From the NCBI RefSeq assembly GCF_002377945.1, contig NZ_DFQV01000009.1, positions 38,932-102,931 on the forward strand: 64,000 nt of DNA, read 5' to 3'. The notes beneath the pieces were generated by a model that saw nothing but the letters and a program-made list of their open reading frames with translations, did no database searches and was not told the origin of the DNA. Shown one piece after another: positions 1-9,017 of the stretch. Position 1 is the stretch's first letter, and the number at the start of each line of letters is the position of its first letter. The position numbers and the translations under genes were made by a program. The DNA comes from Psychrobacter sp. UBA3480. Lineage in GTDB: Bacteria; Pseudomonadota; Gammaproteobacteria; Pseudomonadales; Moraxellaceae.

Positions 1-71
1 GTATGAAGGTAGGCATGAAAGTAGGCAGTCAAGTAGGTGCGAACAAAGTTACGCGCAAGGAGTCAGACTAA
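1..71 (+). CDS. nuoJ: NADH-quinone oxidoreductase subunit J, 3' end only
   Basis: Only the last 22 codons are in the window. The frame is open from the left edge and ends in TAA, whose last base is the A of the nuoK start (TAATG overlap). The visible tail is hydrophilic and glycine/lysine-rich, as expected for the loosely conserved C-terminus of NuoJ. The identity rests on position: NuoJ precedes NuoK in complex I operons. The tail alone has no diagnostic motif. Confidence 0.7.
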   Translation, partial: MKVGMKVGSQVGANKVTRKESD

Positions 72-478
72 TGGTACTAGCAGCAAGCGTGGCACAAGAT
101 GTGTCAAACGTGCCGTTTGCCCACGAGGTGGCAGGCTTAGTACAGCCAGTTGCTGAGGCGCAAAATGTACTGGGTATGATACCCATGAGTCATGGACTGA
201 TTTTGGCAGGTATTTTATTTGCTATCGGTCTGTGCGGCGTCATGGTACGACGTAACTTCCTATTTATGCTAATGAGTCTTGAGATCATGATGAATGCGGC
301 AGCATTGGCATTTGTAGTAGCAGGTAGTCGCTGGGTTGATCCAGACGGACAGATTATGTTTATCTTTATTTTGACCTTGGCCGCGGCTGAAGCGTCAATT
401 GGTCTGGCAATATTATTGCGTTTTTATCATCAGCGTGGGCATCTCGATGTCGATAGCGCCAATGAGATGAAAGGATGA
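71..478 (+). CDS. nuoK: NADH-quinone oxidoreductase subunit K
   Basis: Small membrane subunit of respiratory complex I (proton-pumping NADH:ubiquinone oxidoreductase). Three hydrophobic segments follow residue 40. The family signature is clear: [20 protein letters not shown] with the conserved membrane glutamate, then [13 protein letters not shown] with the second conserved glutamate. The usual length is about 100 residues; this frame gives 135 because of a 35-residue N-terminal extension. An internal ATG at 176 would give the normal length, but the ATG at 71 overlaps the upstream stop, which favours translational coupling, so I kept it. It is followed 4 bp later by nuoL. Confidence 0.93.
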   Translation: MVLAASVAQDVSNVPFAHEVAGLVQPVAEAQNVLGMIPMSHGLILAGILFAIGLCGVMVRRNFLFMLMSLEIMMNAAALAFVVAGSRWVDPDGQIMFIFILTLAAAEASIGLAILLRFYHQRGHLDVDSANEMKG

Positions 479-482
479 TGTC

Positions 483-2357
483 ATGAGTTTATTACCATTA
501 ACCTTTATATTCCCGCTCATTGGCTTTTTGATTTTAGCCTTTATGCGCGACAAATTATCAGAAACGGTCGCAGCGATTGTTGGTGTGGGTAGCATGCTGT
601 TATCAGCATTATGTACGCTGGTGGTTAGCTATACCTTTTTGACCACCAATCCAGCTGGAACGGTAATTGAAGTTCCGCTATGGACGTGGTTCCAAGTTGG
701 TGATTTTGCCCCACATTTCGGCTTGAGCTTTGATGGTCTAGCATTGACCATGACTGGTGTCATCACTGGGATTGGCTTTTTGATTCATCTGTTTGCCGCT
801 TGGTACATGAAAGGTGACACTGGCTTTGCCCGTTTCTTTAGCTATATGAACTTGTTCGTGGCCAGTATGTTGTTACTGGTGCTAGCAGATGACTTGTTCT
901 TGCTATATCTCGGATGGGAAGGCGTTGGTATCTGTTCGTATTTATTGATTGGTTATTATTACCATGATAGAGCCAATGGTCGCGCTGCTATGAAAGCCTT
1001 TACCGTCACACGTGTCGGTGATGTGTTCTTAGCCTTTGGTTTGTTTTTATTATTCCGCGAATTCGGTACGCTTAATATTCAAGAAATTATTACGCGTGCG
1101 CCAGAAGTGTTTGATATCAACAATCCAACGATGATGCTTACTACGATGATGTTGGTCGGCGGTGCGATGGGTAAATCAGCGCAGTTGCCACTACACACAT
1201 GGCTCGCTGATGCGATGGCAGGTCCAACACCTGTATCGGCACTGATTCACGCCGCAACGATGGTAACAGCAGGCGTTTATTTGATTGCCCGTTTACATCC
1301 ATTGTTTGAGCTAACGCCAGGTATCTTATTGTATTGGGTTGGCGGTGTAGGGGCATTGACGTTGGTCGTTGCTGGATTCTGTGCGCTCGCGCAGACAGAC
1401 ATCAAACGTATCCTCGCTTATTCAACAATGAGTCAGATCGGCTATATGTTTTTGGCACTTGGCGTGGGTGCGTGGCAAGGCGCGATTTTCCATCTGATGA
1501 CGCATGCTTTCTTTAAAGCATTGCTGTTCTTATCGTCAGGTGCGGTCATCCTTTCGGTACACCATGAGCAAGACATCTTTAAGATGGGCGGTCTGCGTAA
1601 AAAGATTCCATTGGTATTTTGGTGCTATATCGTCGGTGGTGGTGCACTCGCTGCGATACCTTGGGTTACGGTTGGTTTTTATTCTAAAGAAGCGATTCTT
1701 TGGGAGACCTATGCCACAGGTCATCTAGTATTGTTCTATATGGGTGTATTCGGCGCTTTCTTAACCGCGATTTATACGTTCCGTATGATTTGGATCATAT
1801 TCTTCGGTGAAGAAAAAACCCATGCGCATAAGCTATCAGGTGTGTCGTACTGGTTACCTTTGACTGTATTACTAGTGTTATCTACAGCCGTTGGTGCTTG
1901 GATTACACCGCCATTAGACGGTGTGTTGCCAGAGAGTGTTGGTCATCTATTAGAAGTCGCAGGTCAAGCTCATGCTAAGCATACAGCAGAGTATATCGCG
2001 ATGGGTGGAATGGCAGCAGGTTTGATATTGGCAGCACTGTTGTATGTCGTCAATAAGGGCAGAATGCTTACTAGCTTTAAGCGCTCACGTATTGGTGGGG
2101 CACTGTATCACTGGTGCTACCATGGTCTAGGCTTTGATGCGCTATACGATGTAATTTTTGTAAAACCCTTTTTGTTCATCGGCCGCTTACTTAAAGCCGA
2201 CCCTATCGATAAAACGTGGTTGCTGTTACCTAAGCTGGCCTCAGTAGGTAATAAAGTATTGTCTGCGACGCAAACAGGGTCTCTTCGAGGTTATGCCACA
2301 AGCTTTGGCTTGGGTATGGCTGTATTGCTGGTGCTGGTAATGATGACGGTGGTGTAA
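483..2357 (+). CDS. nuoL: NADH-quinone oxidoreductase subunit L
   Basis: Largest antiporter-like proton-pumping subunit of complex I, in the inner membrane. It has 624 residues, close to the usual 610-620, with about 15 transmembrane helices. Conserved features include LGWEGVGICSYLLIGYYY near residue 142 with the membrane glutamate, and GKSAQLPLHTWLADAMAGPT near residue 230 with the lysine and histidine of the proton path. The C-terminal part has the amphipathic lateral helix region expected of NuoL. It lies 4 bp after nuoK and 3 bp before nuoM, inside one operon. Confidence 0.97.
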   Translation: MSLLPLTFIFPLIGFLILAFMRDKLSETVAAIVGVGSMLLSALCTLVVSYTFLTTNPAGTVIEVPLWTWFQVGDFAPHFGLSFDGLALTMTGVITGIGFLIHLFAAWYMKGDTGFARFFSYMNLFVASMLLLVLADDLFLLYLGWEGVGICSYLLIGYYYHDRANGRAAMKAFTVTRVGDVFLAFGLFLLFREFGTLNIQEIITRAPEVFDINNPTMMLTTMMLVGGAMGKSAQLPLHTWLADAMAGPTPVSALIHAATMVTAGVYLIARLHPLFELTPGILLYWVGGVGALTLVVAGFCALAQTDIKRILAYSTMSQIGYMFLALGVGAWQGAIFHLMTHAFFKALLFLSSGAVILSVHHEQDIFKMGGLRKKIPLVFWCYIVGGGALAAIPWVTVGFYSKEAILWETYATGHLVLFYMGVFGAFLTAIYTFRMIWIIFFGEEKTHAHKLSGVSYWLPLTVLLVLSTAVGAWITPPLDGVLPESVGHLLEVAGQAHAKHTAEYIAMGGMAAGLILAALLYVVNKGRMLTSFKRSRIGGALYHWCYHGLGFDALYDVIFVKPFLFIGRLLKADPIDKTWLLLPKLASVGNKVLSATQTGSLRGYATSFGLGMAVLLVLVMMTVV

Positions 2358-2360
2358 AAG

Positions 2361-3986
2361 ATGATTGAGTTACAACAAACGTGGATGCTACCAGCATTAA
2401 TCGCAATTCCCTTTATTGCAGGATTGCTATGCTGGTTGGTAGAGCGATTTAATAAACGTCTGCCGCGCTGGATTGCCTTAATCGGTATGGCGTTGACCTT
2501 TGCTTTGTCGTTGGTACTTTGGCAGCAAGGCGATTTTAGCGGTATGAGTGAGCAAGTCATTGCACCAAGCACAAACGTGCCTTGGGTAGCAGAGTTTAGT
2601 GTGCCATGGATACCAAGTTTTGGTATTAGCTTTCACTTAGCGCTAGATGGTTTGTCATTGATGATGGTGGCCTTAACAGGGTTGCTTGGTGTGGCAGCTG
2701 TTGCTTGTTCGTGGAATGAGATTCAGCGCCGCGTTGGTTTCTTCCATTTGAACTTGCTATGGAGTTTGGGCGGCGTTATTGGTGTTTTCTTAGCGATTGA
2801 CCTATTCTTATTCTTCTTCTTTTGGGAGATGATGCTGGTTCCTATCTACTTCTTGATCGCGATTTGGGGTCATGATGTGGTTGGCAAAACCAAAGAATAC
2901 GCCGCAACCAAGTTTTTTATCTATACCCAAGCGTCTGGGCTTATCATGCTCATTGGTATTTTGGTATTGGTCATTATCAGCTATGCCCAAAAAGGGGTAG
3001 TGAGCTTTAACTATAATGAATTGCTCGGTACGTCACTTGGCGGCTGGGAATATCCAATCATGCTGTGCTTCTTCATTGGTTTTGCGGTGAAGTTGCCAAT
3101 CATTCCTTTCCACGGCTGGTTGCCAGATGCGCATGCGCAGGCACCAACGGCAGGTTCGGTGGATTTGGCAGGGGTGCTCATCAAGACTGCTGCATATGGC
3201 TTGATTCGTTTTGTGTTGCCGCTATTTCCAGCAGCGTCACAAGAGTTTGCGCCGATAGCGATTACCTTAGGTACGATTGGTATTTTCTACGGTGCTTGGC
3301 TTGCGTTTATGCAGACCGACATGAAGCGCTTGCTGGCCTATACCAGTATCTCGCACATGGGTTTTGTGGTATTGGCAATCTATGCGGGAACATTGCTCAG
3401 CTTACAAGGGCTGATGATTCAGATGCTTGCTCATGGCTTGAGTTCAGCCGCACTATTCATCATGGCAGGACAGCTATATGAGCGTTTGCATACACGCGAT
3501 TTGACCTTGATGGGTGGTATGTGGGGGCAGTTCCGCTACTACGCACCGATATTGATGTTCTTCTGTGCGGCGTTGCTTGGTATTCCAGGTACGGGTAACT
3601 TCATTGGCGAGTTCATGATTTTATTTGGCTCATTTGCTCAGTATCCAGTATTCGTGGTTTTTGCAACATTCAGTTTGGTATTAGCAGGTCTTTACTCGTT
3701 GATTTTGATTCATCGCGCACTATTTGGTGAAAACAACATCGCCGCATTGGCAGAGCGAGAGACTAAGTCACATGGCTTGCCTGCACGTAAACTAAAAGAT
3801 TTGGGCAAGCGCGAGCTGTCATTACTACTGATGTTAGCTGCTGGTTTGGTATGGCTCGGACTGTATCCACAGCCGTTCCTTGATACCTCAAGTCACGCTA
3901 TGCAGTGGATCAATAACGCATATATATACAGTCAAGTGACACAGGTAGATGCGTCGCAGCTACTTGATGTAATGGAGGCACGTTAA
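2361..3986 (+). CDS. nuoM: NADH-quinone oxidoreductase subunit M
   Basis: Second antiporter-like subunit of complex I. It has 541 residues with about 14 membrane helices. Diagnostic motifs are FFFWEMMLVPIYFLIAIWG near residue 152 (conserved glutamate) and PFHGWLPDAHAQAPTAGSV near residue 248. DMKRLLAYTSISHMGFV near residue 320 is the usual broken-helix lysine region. The start at 2361 is 3 bp after the nuoL stop, with only a weak ribosome site, so coupling to nuoL translation is likely. The next gene starts 3 bp after the stop. Confidence 0.97.
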   Translation: MIELQQTWMLPALIAIPFIAGLLCWLVERFNKRLPRWIALIGMALTFALSLVLWQQGDFSGMSEQVIAPSTNVPWVAEFSVPWIPSFGISFHLALDGLSLMMVALTGLLGVAAVACSWNEIQRRVGFFHLNLLWSLGGVIGVFLAIDLFLFFFFWEMMLVPIYFLIAIWGHDVVGKTKEYAATKFFIYTQASGLIMLIGILVLVIISYAQKGVVSFNYNELLGTSLGGWEYPIMLCFFIGFAVKLPIIPFHGWLPDAHAQAPTAGSVDLAGVLIKTAAYGLIRFVLPLFPAASQEFAPIAITLGTIGIFYGAWLAFMQTDMKRLLAYTSISHMGFVVLAIYAGTLLSLQGLMIQMLAHGLSSAALFIMAGQLYERLHTRDLTLMGGMWGQFRYYAPILMFFCAALLGIPGTGNFIGEFMILFGSFAQYPVFVVFATFSLVLAGLYSLILIHRALFGENNIAALAERETKSHGLPARKLKDLGKRELSLLLMLAAGLVWLGLYPQPFLDTSSHAMQWINNAYIYSQVTQVDASQLLDVMEAR

Positions 3987-3989
3987 GTC

Positions 3990-5468
3990 ATGAATGATAT
4001 TACGATGAATGATTTGATAGGATTGTTGCCTTACGCGCCGATTATCGCCGTAGTGATTACGGTACTGACGGTTATGATCGCGATTACCTTTAAACGCTCG
4101 CATATGGTCACTGGTACGATTACGGTGGCAGGATTAAACATTGGTCTATTTACCCTTATCGGGCAGATGATCGGTGTGATTGAAAGCGGATCTATCGCGC
4201 CAAACGCTGAGCAACTATTTGTTATAGATAACTTTGCTCAGTTTAATATGGTGGTGATTTTTATCTGTGCCTTGGCTTGTTGTACGCTGTCTTATGCGTA
4301 TCTGGCCAATCTCAAAGACAATAAAGAAGAGCTGTATTTGCTCATGCTGCTATCGACCATTGGTGCATTACTCATGGTAAGCGCGCAGCATATGGCGTCA
4401 TTCTTTATGAGCTTAGAGATGCTGTCAGTACCGTTATATGGTTTGCTTGCTTATACTTATATGCGCAACCAGTCGCTTGAGTCGGGATTGAAGTATTTGG
4501 TATTGTCGGCGACTGCATCAGCGACGTTACTAATGGGTATGGCCTTTATCTATGCAGAAGTAGGCTCACTAGCGTTTAAGCCAATCAGCATGGTACTAGG
4601 CAATATCTTTGAGTCGCCACTACTGATATTGGGCGCGGCAATGATGATGTTTGGTATCGCCTTTAAACTATCGGCTGCTCCTTTCCATATGTGGACGCCA
4701 GATGTTTATGAAGGTGCACCAGCGCCTATCGCTACCTTTTTAGCATCAGTATCAAAAGTGGCGATGATGGCACTAGCTGTGCGTTTCTTAATCGATACTG
4801 CTTTGCTGGCATTGCCATCAGTGCAAATGCTATTGATGGTCATGGCTACTTTATCTATCTTGGTAGGTAACTTATTGGCAGTACGTCAAACTAGCCTGAA
4901 ACGTCTACTCGGTTACTCATCTATTGCTCATATGGGTTATGTGATGATCGTAATTGTTAGCATTGGTTCAGCCGCTGATAGTATCTCTAGTATGTATATG
5001 GCGGTTTATGCCTTTACCTCTATCGGTGCCTTTGGCGTAGTGACGTTGATGTCGAGTCCGTATCGCTTATCTGGTGAAGCCGATGAGTTGACGCATTATC
5101 AAGGGCTATTCTGGCGCCGTCCAGTATTGACCGCTGTCATGACCATCATGATGTTGTCATTGGCTGGTATTCCGTTGACGGCAGGCTTTATCACCAAGCT
5201 ATTTGCTATCTTAGCTGCGGTACAAGGTACCAACTGGTTCTTGGCTGCGATGATTATCTTGGGTAGTGCGATTGGTCTATTCTACTACTTACGCGTTTTA
5301 CTCACGCTGTTCAAACGTCCTAAGCAGTTCATCGAGTTTGACGTGTCTGGGCAATGGGGTATTCGTACCGGTGGTATCATGGTCATTGCTGTGACTGCGA
5401 TTATTCTATTCTTTGGTATCTTGCCAAATAGTATGATTGAGTGGGCAAGTTTGGCTCGCATTTGGTAG
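3990..5468 (+). CDS. nuoN: NADH-quinone oxidoreductase subunit N
   Basis: Third antiporter-like proton-pumping subunit of complex I and the last gene of the operon. It has 492 residues and about 14 membrane helices. Motifs are MSLEMLSVPLYGLLAY near residue 139 and APFHMWTPDVYEGAPAPI near residue 229. SLKRLLGYSSIAHMGYV follows near residue 302. The chosen ATG has GGAGG 11 bp upstream, inside the end of nuoM; a second in-frame ATG six codons later is possible. A strong intrinsic terminator begins 64 bp after the stop. Confidence 0.97.
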   Translation: MNDITMNDLIGLLPYAPIIAVVITVLTVMIAITFKRSHMVTGTITVAGLNIGLFTLIGQMIGVIESGSIAPNAEQLFVIDNFAQFNMVVIFICALACCTLSYAYLANLKDNKEELYLLMLLSTIGALLMVSAQHMASFFMSLEMLSVPLYGLLAYTYMRNQSLESGLKYLVLSATASATLLMGMAFIYAEVGSLAFKPISMVLGNIFESPLLILGAAMMMFGIAFKLSAAPFHMWTPDVYEGAPAPIATFLASVSKVAMMALAVRFLIDTALLALPSVQMLLMVMATLSILVGNLLAVRQTSLKRLLGYSSIAHMGYVMIVIVSIGSAADSISSMYMAVYAFTSIGAFGVVTLMSSPYRLSGEADELTHYQGLFWRRPVLTAVMTIMMLSLAGIPLTAGFITKLFAILAAVQGTNWFLAAMIILGSAIGLFYYLRVLLTLFKRPKQFIEFDVSGQWGIRTGGIMVIAVTAIILFFGILPNSMIEWASLARIW

Positions 5469-5531
5469 TGTCGCTGAGTTAATACGGCAGATAAGTCGCT
5501 GCGATCTATCTGTTGTTACGGTTAAAAAACC

Positions 5532-5574
5532 AAGATGCGCCAGCTTTATGATAAGCTTGGCGCATCTTTTTTTA
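5532..5574 (+). terminator. Intrinsic terminator of the nuo operon
   Basis: A 10 bp GC-rich arm (AAGATGCGCC) plus a 5 bp inner arm (AGCTT) pair with AAGCT and GGCGCATCTT around a 6 base loop, with one bulged T. The 3' arm runs into seven T residues. It lies 64 bp after nuoN and no gene lies between, so it ends complex I transcription. Confidence 0.9.
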
Positions 5575-5662
5575 TGCTTACCTTTTTGGTATTTGTCTTC
5601 TTTTACCTATCAAAGGTATCTTATAAAAATATAGTTTAATAAAGTATAAGTGACGAATAATT

Positions 5663-6490
5663 ATGAGTGATAATATTCAAACAGTAACGGTGCTCAGCAA
5701 AACCACATGGACGCCAAATTTATTTAGCTTTACCGTCAGCCGTCCCGATAGTTTTAAGTTTACAGCGGGGCAGTTTGTACGTTTAGGCGTCAATCCTAGT
5801 CAATTAAAATATTATCAACAGACTGATGCAAGTGATGAAGTCTCTGATACCGCATTGAATGAAGATGTCTTTCGCGCGTATTCAATTGTCTCTTCGCCCT
5901 TTGATGAGGTGATAGAGTTCTTTTCTATCGTAATTCCTGACGGTGCATTTACCTCGCAATTGCAGCATTTACAATTGGGTGATGAACTGCTGCTCAACAC
6001 CATGCCATTTGGGTTTTTGACGTTAGCACGTTACCAAAAACCATTGCCAAAAGACTTATGGCTGCTAGCAACAGGGACTGGCTTAGCACCATTTTTGTCA
6101 ATGCTACAAGATTTAAAGACATGGGAAGATTACGAACACATTGTATTGGCTTATAGTGCCCGTTCGCTCGATGAACTTGCGTACGTTGAAAAAATCGAAA
6201 GCCTACAAGAAGACTTCGGTACACTGGTTGATAATCCAGCAAAGCTTATCTTTATCCCAATCGTCACTCGTGAGCCTGTCGAAGGTGCATTGTCAGAGCG
6301 TCTGCCAAAGCTACTACTAGGGGGTACGTTACAAGCGCGTGCAGGTATCGCATTAGATATCGATACTACGCATGTCATGCTATGTGGCAACCCAGATATG
6401 GTAGAAGATACCAAAGAGGCATTAAAAACATTGGGACTGGTGATGAATCGCCGCGGTGAGGGTAATATTGCCGTAGAGAACTACTGGTAG
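5663..6490 (+). CDS. fpr: Ferredoxin--NADP reductase
   Basis: Flavoenzyme (275 residues) that moves electrons between NADPH and ferredoxin or flavodoxin; in relatives it supports redox balance and Fe-S repair. The N-terminal FAD-binding barrel holds RAYSIVSSP near residue 71, the RxYS flavin motif. The NADP-binding fold begins at ATGTGLAPFLSML near residue 136. The C-terminus ends in aromatic ENYW, and terminal aromatic residues stack on the flavin in bacterial-type FNRs. There is no close ribosome site (weak GTGA). The gene stands alone between two terminators. Confidence 0.92.
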   Translation: MSDNIQTVTVLSKTTWTPNLFSFTVSRPDSFKFTAGQFVRLGVNPSQLKYYQQTDASDEVSDTALNEDVFRAYSIVSSPFDEVIEFFSIVIPDGAFTSQLQHLQLGDELLLNTMPFGFLTLARYQKPLPKDLWLLATGTGLAPFLSMLQDLKTWEDYEHIVLAYSARSLDELAYVEKIESLQEDFGTLVDNPAKLIFIPIVTREPVEGALSERLPKLLLGGTLQARAGIALDIDTTHVMLCGNPDMVEDTKEALKTLGLVMNRRGEGNIAVENYW

Positions 6491-6504
6491 TTGATGACTT
6501 TAAT

Positions 6505-6557
6505 AAAAAAACGCTGTATCTATAAGGCCAAGAACCTCTAAGATGCAGCGTTTTTTT
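6505..6557. terminator. Bidirectional terminator between fpr and the opposing unknown gene
   Basis: AAAAAACGCTGTATCT pairs with AGATGCAGCGTTTTTT over 16 bp, with one G-T wobble and a loop of about 20 bases. It has A-rich and T-rich outer flanks, so it can end transcription from both sides. It lies 15 bp after fpr and 22 bp beyond the stop of the minus-strand gene. Confidence 0.88.
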
Positions 6558-6578
6558 ATGGGATAAAACATTAGCGAG

Positions 6579-7385
6579 CTATTCTTGGCTTGGCTCAGTC
6601 GCATCGTCTACAGGGTTGATAGGGCCTTGCATCAATTCAGGATCGTCATCATCACCGATGATATCTTCGTTACTGCTGGCCGCCAGTAAATCACGATAGT
6701 TGATTTGAGCCTTCAAGATCATTTGCTCTTCTTCTAGCTCACCATAATTTATCTGTACCTTATGCAAGGTGCTCATGATTTTCTTGTTGTTTTTTAACCA
6801 ACGATGGATATCGAGATAAATCACTTCGTCTTTTGCGCGAGCAATATTGACGTACGACAGAATAAATCCTAAAGGGTCTTTTTTGAGGACGCTATGATAA
6901 AACCAAATCGCCAGTTTGACACCTTGACGTTTGATAAAAGACTCACAGCGCAGATTTAATATATCGGTATAAGTTTGCTGACCAAATACAAAGCGCTGCA
7001 CGTTGCGATCGAGCTGAACGTGAACTAAGCTAAAGTTACTTGCCACCTCAGCATAGATGCCGCCTGCATTGACAGTGCAGTACAAACGAAACCAATCATC
7101 ATGCATCTCGACGCGTAGCTCTAAAATGGCTTTTACATTGTCGGTGACGAATGTTTGTAATGCATCGTTAACGTAAGTCTGTGCCACTGGTAATGACAAC
7201 TCATCTTCGAACTTGTCCGTCGTCTTATTATAGATATCTTTAACCGATTGGGCGATACGCTCCCAACCACTGCCGAATGACTCGTCAAAACGATAGCCAA
7301 TACTCTCGAAGAACTCATCAAAATTGTCTGAATTATTCACGTTATCAAAGTCACTCAAACTTATTATCCTTATAGGGCGCGTCAT
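6579..7385 (-). CDS. Conserved-looking protein of unknown function
   Basis: 268 residues, not recognised. No signal peptide or membrane segment is visible, so it is probably cytoplasmic. The N-terminal 45 residues are rich in Asp, Asn and Phe. The middle (about 60-200) is mixed alpha/beta with many aromatic residues (DDWFRLYCTVNAGGIYAEV; KLAIWFYHSVLKKDPLGF). The C-terminal 35 residues are very acidic (EDIIGDDDDPEL) and probably disordered. The codon pattern looks like the neighbours and the frame is long and clean, so I regard it as real. It faces fpr across a shared terminator and has its own 550 bp upstream region. No function is proposed. Confidence 0.8.
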   Translation of the reverse strand: MTRPIRIISLSDFDNVNNSDNFDEFFESIGYRFDESFGSGWERIAQSVKDIYNKTTDKFEDELSLPVAQTYVNDALQTFVTDNVKAILELRVEMHDDWFRLYCTVNAGGIYAEVASNFSLVHVQLDRNVQRFVFGQQTYTDILNLRCESFIKRQGVKLAIWFYHSVLKKDPLGFILSYVNIARAKDEVIYLDIHRWLKNNKKIMSTLHKVQINYGELEEEQMILKAQINYRDLLAASSNEDIIGDDDDPELMQGPINPVDDATEPSQE

Positions 7386-7939
7386 TCAATCGGTGACGTA
7401 AAAATGGCTAAACAAACTTTGCAGGCTATCATTGATTTAAACGAAAGCTAATTATCTATAATTTCTGAATATCTACGACCATTAGTAATTTTTATACTGA
7501 TAGGTAGCAAAAGCGAAAAACTGACCTCTGATACTAGTGCATAGTGAATATACATTTACTGTGCTGCTTGACCATCTGCCGTGCCTAATTAAGACGATGC
7601 ACAGTTCTGATTGTTGCAAAGTAACGTGCTACTAATTCTATTGTGCTAAAGCAGTATATAACAAATACAGTGGCTTCAAAATGAACACATGCGTTTTATA
7701 GCAATTCATTTGTTATAGACAGTGTTTTTTCTGCCTTATATATTCTCAAGCGCGCGTTTTTCAATCAGCGGATAAGGTTACCAATACTGCATGGCAGATG
7801 TCAAAATGCCGTCTCAGTGCTTATACTGGCGACATAATTCTATGTCATGTTATGATAGCGCCAGTATAAATCATGCCTATCGTTACAACACTTATTAAAT
7901 AGTGCTTTGTACTGATGTGCTCACAAGCTGAGATTCATT
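7386..7939. other. 554 bp gene-free region between divergent genes
   Basis: A+T-rich spacer holding the upstream regions of the minus-strand unknown gene and the plus-strand TonB-like gene. No ORF of merit is present. The one clear structure is the 11 bp inverted repeat at 7821-7869, listed separately. Confidence 0.8.
7821..7869. repeat. 11 bp perfect inverted repeat upstream of the TonB-like gene
   Basis: TTATACTGGCG (7821-7831) is exactly complementary to CGCCAGTATAA (7859-7869), with a 27 bp spacer. The spacer holds a smaller inverted repeat, GACAT...ATGTC. There is no T-run on the plus strand, so it is not an obvious terminator. It ends 70 bp before the gene start, where an operator or a 5' leader hairpin could lie. 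Confidence 0.75.
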
Positions 7940-8827
7940 GTGGCCTATATAAAAGACTCACAGAGCTATCATTTTTCCGCGCAAGCTCCCAAGCGCGATA
8001 TAAGTTTGCCTGTCGCTATTGTTATTGCGGTGGCTGTCCATGTGCTGATTATCTTCGGGATTAGCTTCTCTATGGGAAAAGACCCAGCTGCTATGATGCA
8101 AGATGTGGCAAAGGCGCTGACCGATAACATGCAGCCCAATGAAGATGCGCACTTTATTGCCAACGCTTCACAAGAGGGCGGCGGTACAATAGAAGAGCAG
8201 CTAAGACAAGAGAACAATCAGCTAAGTGCAATGTCTGCTGAGCAAATAAGCGAGACTCAAGACATCGTTAACTTACAGCGTAAAGTGCGTCAGCAGCGTT
8301 ATCAAGAAAGCTACCTACGCACGACGTTGAGTTGGCGTCAGGCCACTGTAGAGTCGGATAATGACAGCGAGCAAGCGCAAGATGATGCGATGGCACAAGA
8401 AGAGCGGCTACGTAAGCAGATTGCAACCTTAGAAGCTCAGCTATCTCAGCGTCAGCAGGTCTACGCGACCAAATCCAAAGTCGTGACAATGGATAGTAAT
8501 TCGACCACACGGGGTGCGGCAGCAGACTATATCAATACATTCCGTGAGCATGTCGAGCGAGTGGGCAACTTGCATTATCCCGTGCAAGCGCGTGCCCAAG
8601 GTATTACGGGTGAAGTACGCCTTATGGTTATCATCAGTAACGACGGCAACATCAAAGCCATTCGACTGCTTGAAAGCTCGAACTCTACGATATTGGATGA
8701 AGCGGCCAAGCAGTCTGTACGACAAGCAGCACCCTTTGGTAAGTTCACCGAAGACATGAGCGATATCGTCGAGCTGCGCTTGATACGTACTTACCGCTAT
8801 AGTGATACAGTCGAAGTAACGTACTAA
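7940..8827 (+). CDS. TonB-family energy transducer
   Basis: 295 residues. A short cytoplasmic N-terminus (1-22) is followed by one membrane anchor (about 23-43, LPVAIVIAVAVHVLIIFGISF). Then comes a long Gln/Glu-rich coiled-coil region (about 75-180) and a C-terminal TonB domain (about 205-290). The domain shows LHYPVQARAQGITGEVRLMV, then AIRLLESSNSTILDEAA and AAPFGKF, the usual order for TonB C-terminal domains. TonB links the inner-membrane proton motive force to outer-membrane receptors. A coiled coil replaces the usual proline-rich spacer. No exbB, exbD or receptor gene is nearby. The start is GTG with only a weak ribosome site (GAG). Confidence 0.87.
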   Translation: MAYIKDSQSYHFSAQAPKRDISLPVAIVIAVAVHVLIIFGISFSMGKDPAAMMQDVAKALTDNMQPNEDAHFIANASQEGGGTIEEQLRQENNQLSAMSAEQISETQDIVNLQRKVRQQRYQESYLRTTLSWRQATVESDNDSEQAQDDAMAQEERLRKQIATLEAQLSQRQQVYATKSKVVTMDSNSTTRGAAADYINTFREHVERVGNLHYPVQARAQGITGEVRLMVIISNDGNIKAIRLLESSNSTILDEAAKQSVRQAAPFGKFTEDMSDIVELRLIRTYRYSDTVEVTY

Positions 8828-8865
8828 GGTTAACGTATTCAAGCACTAAGAAGGTAGGTGCTAAG

Positions 8866-8940
8866 AAGAAAGTTACTGAAATTAAAGCTACTGAAAATAA
8901 AGTTGCTGGAAAAAATGTCACTGAAAACACGACTGTTAAG
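8866..8940 (+). repeat. Five degenerate 15 bp tandem repeats after the TonB-like gene
   Basis: Units AAGAAAGTTACTGAA, ATTAAAGCTACTGAA, AATAAAGTTGCTGGA, AAAAATGTCACTGAA and AACACGACTGTTAAG follow each other without a gap. Read in a frame one base back from the TonB-like gene, they encode KKVTE-IKATE-NKVAG-KNVTE-NTTVK and then a stop. The last unit is weak. Confidence 0.7.
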
Positions 8941-9017
8941 AATAACGCTTAATGCACTATTTTTATCATTACAGATACTCAAGTTCATAACACACAGCTA
9001 TAAAATAAAGAGTCAGT

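Noticed and set aside
3065..3481. 138-codon ORF inside nuoM in another frame
   Set aside because: It lies entirely within a strongly conserved nuoM segment; no independent start signal.
8441..8842. 133-codon minus-strand ORF opposite the TonB domain
   Set aside because: It mirrors the TonB domain coding sequence and has no family features.
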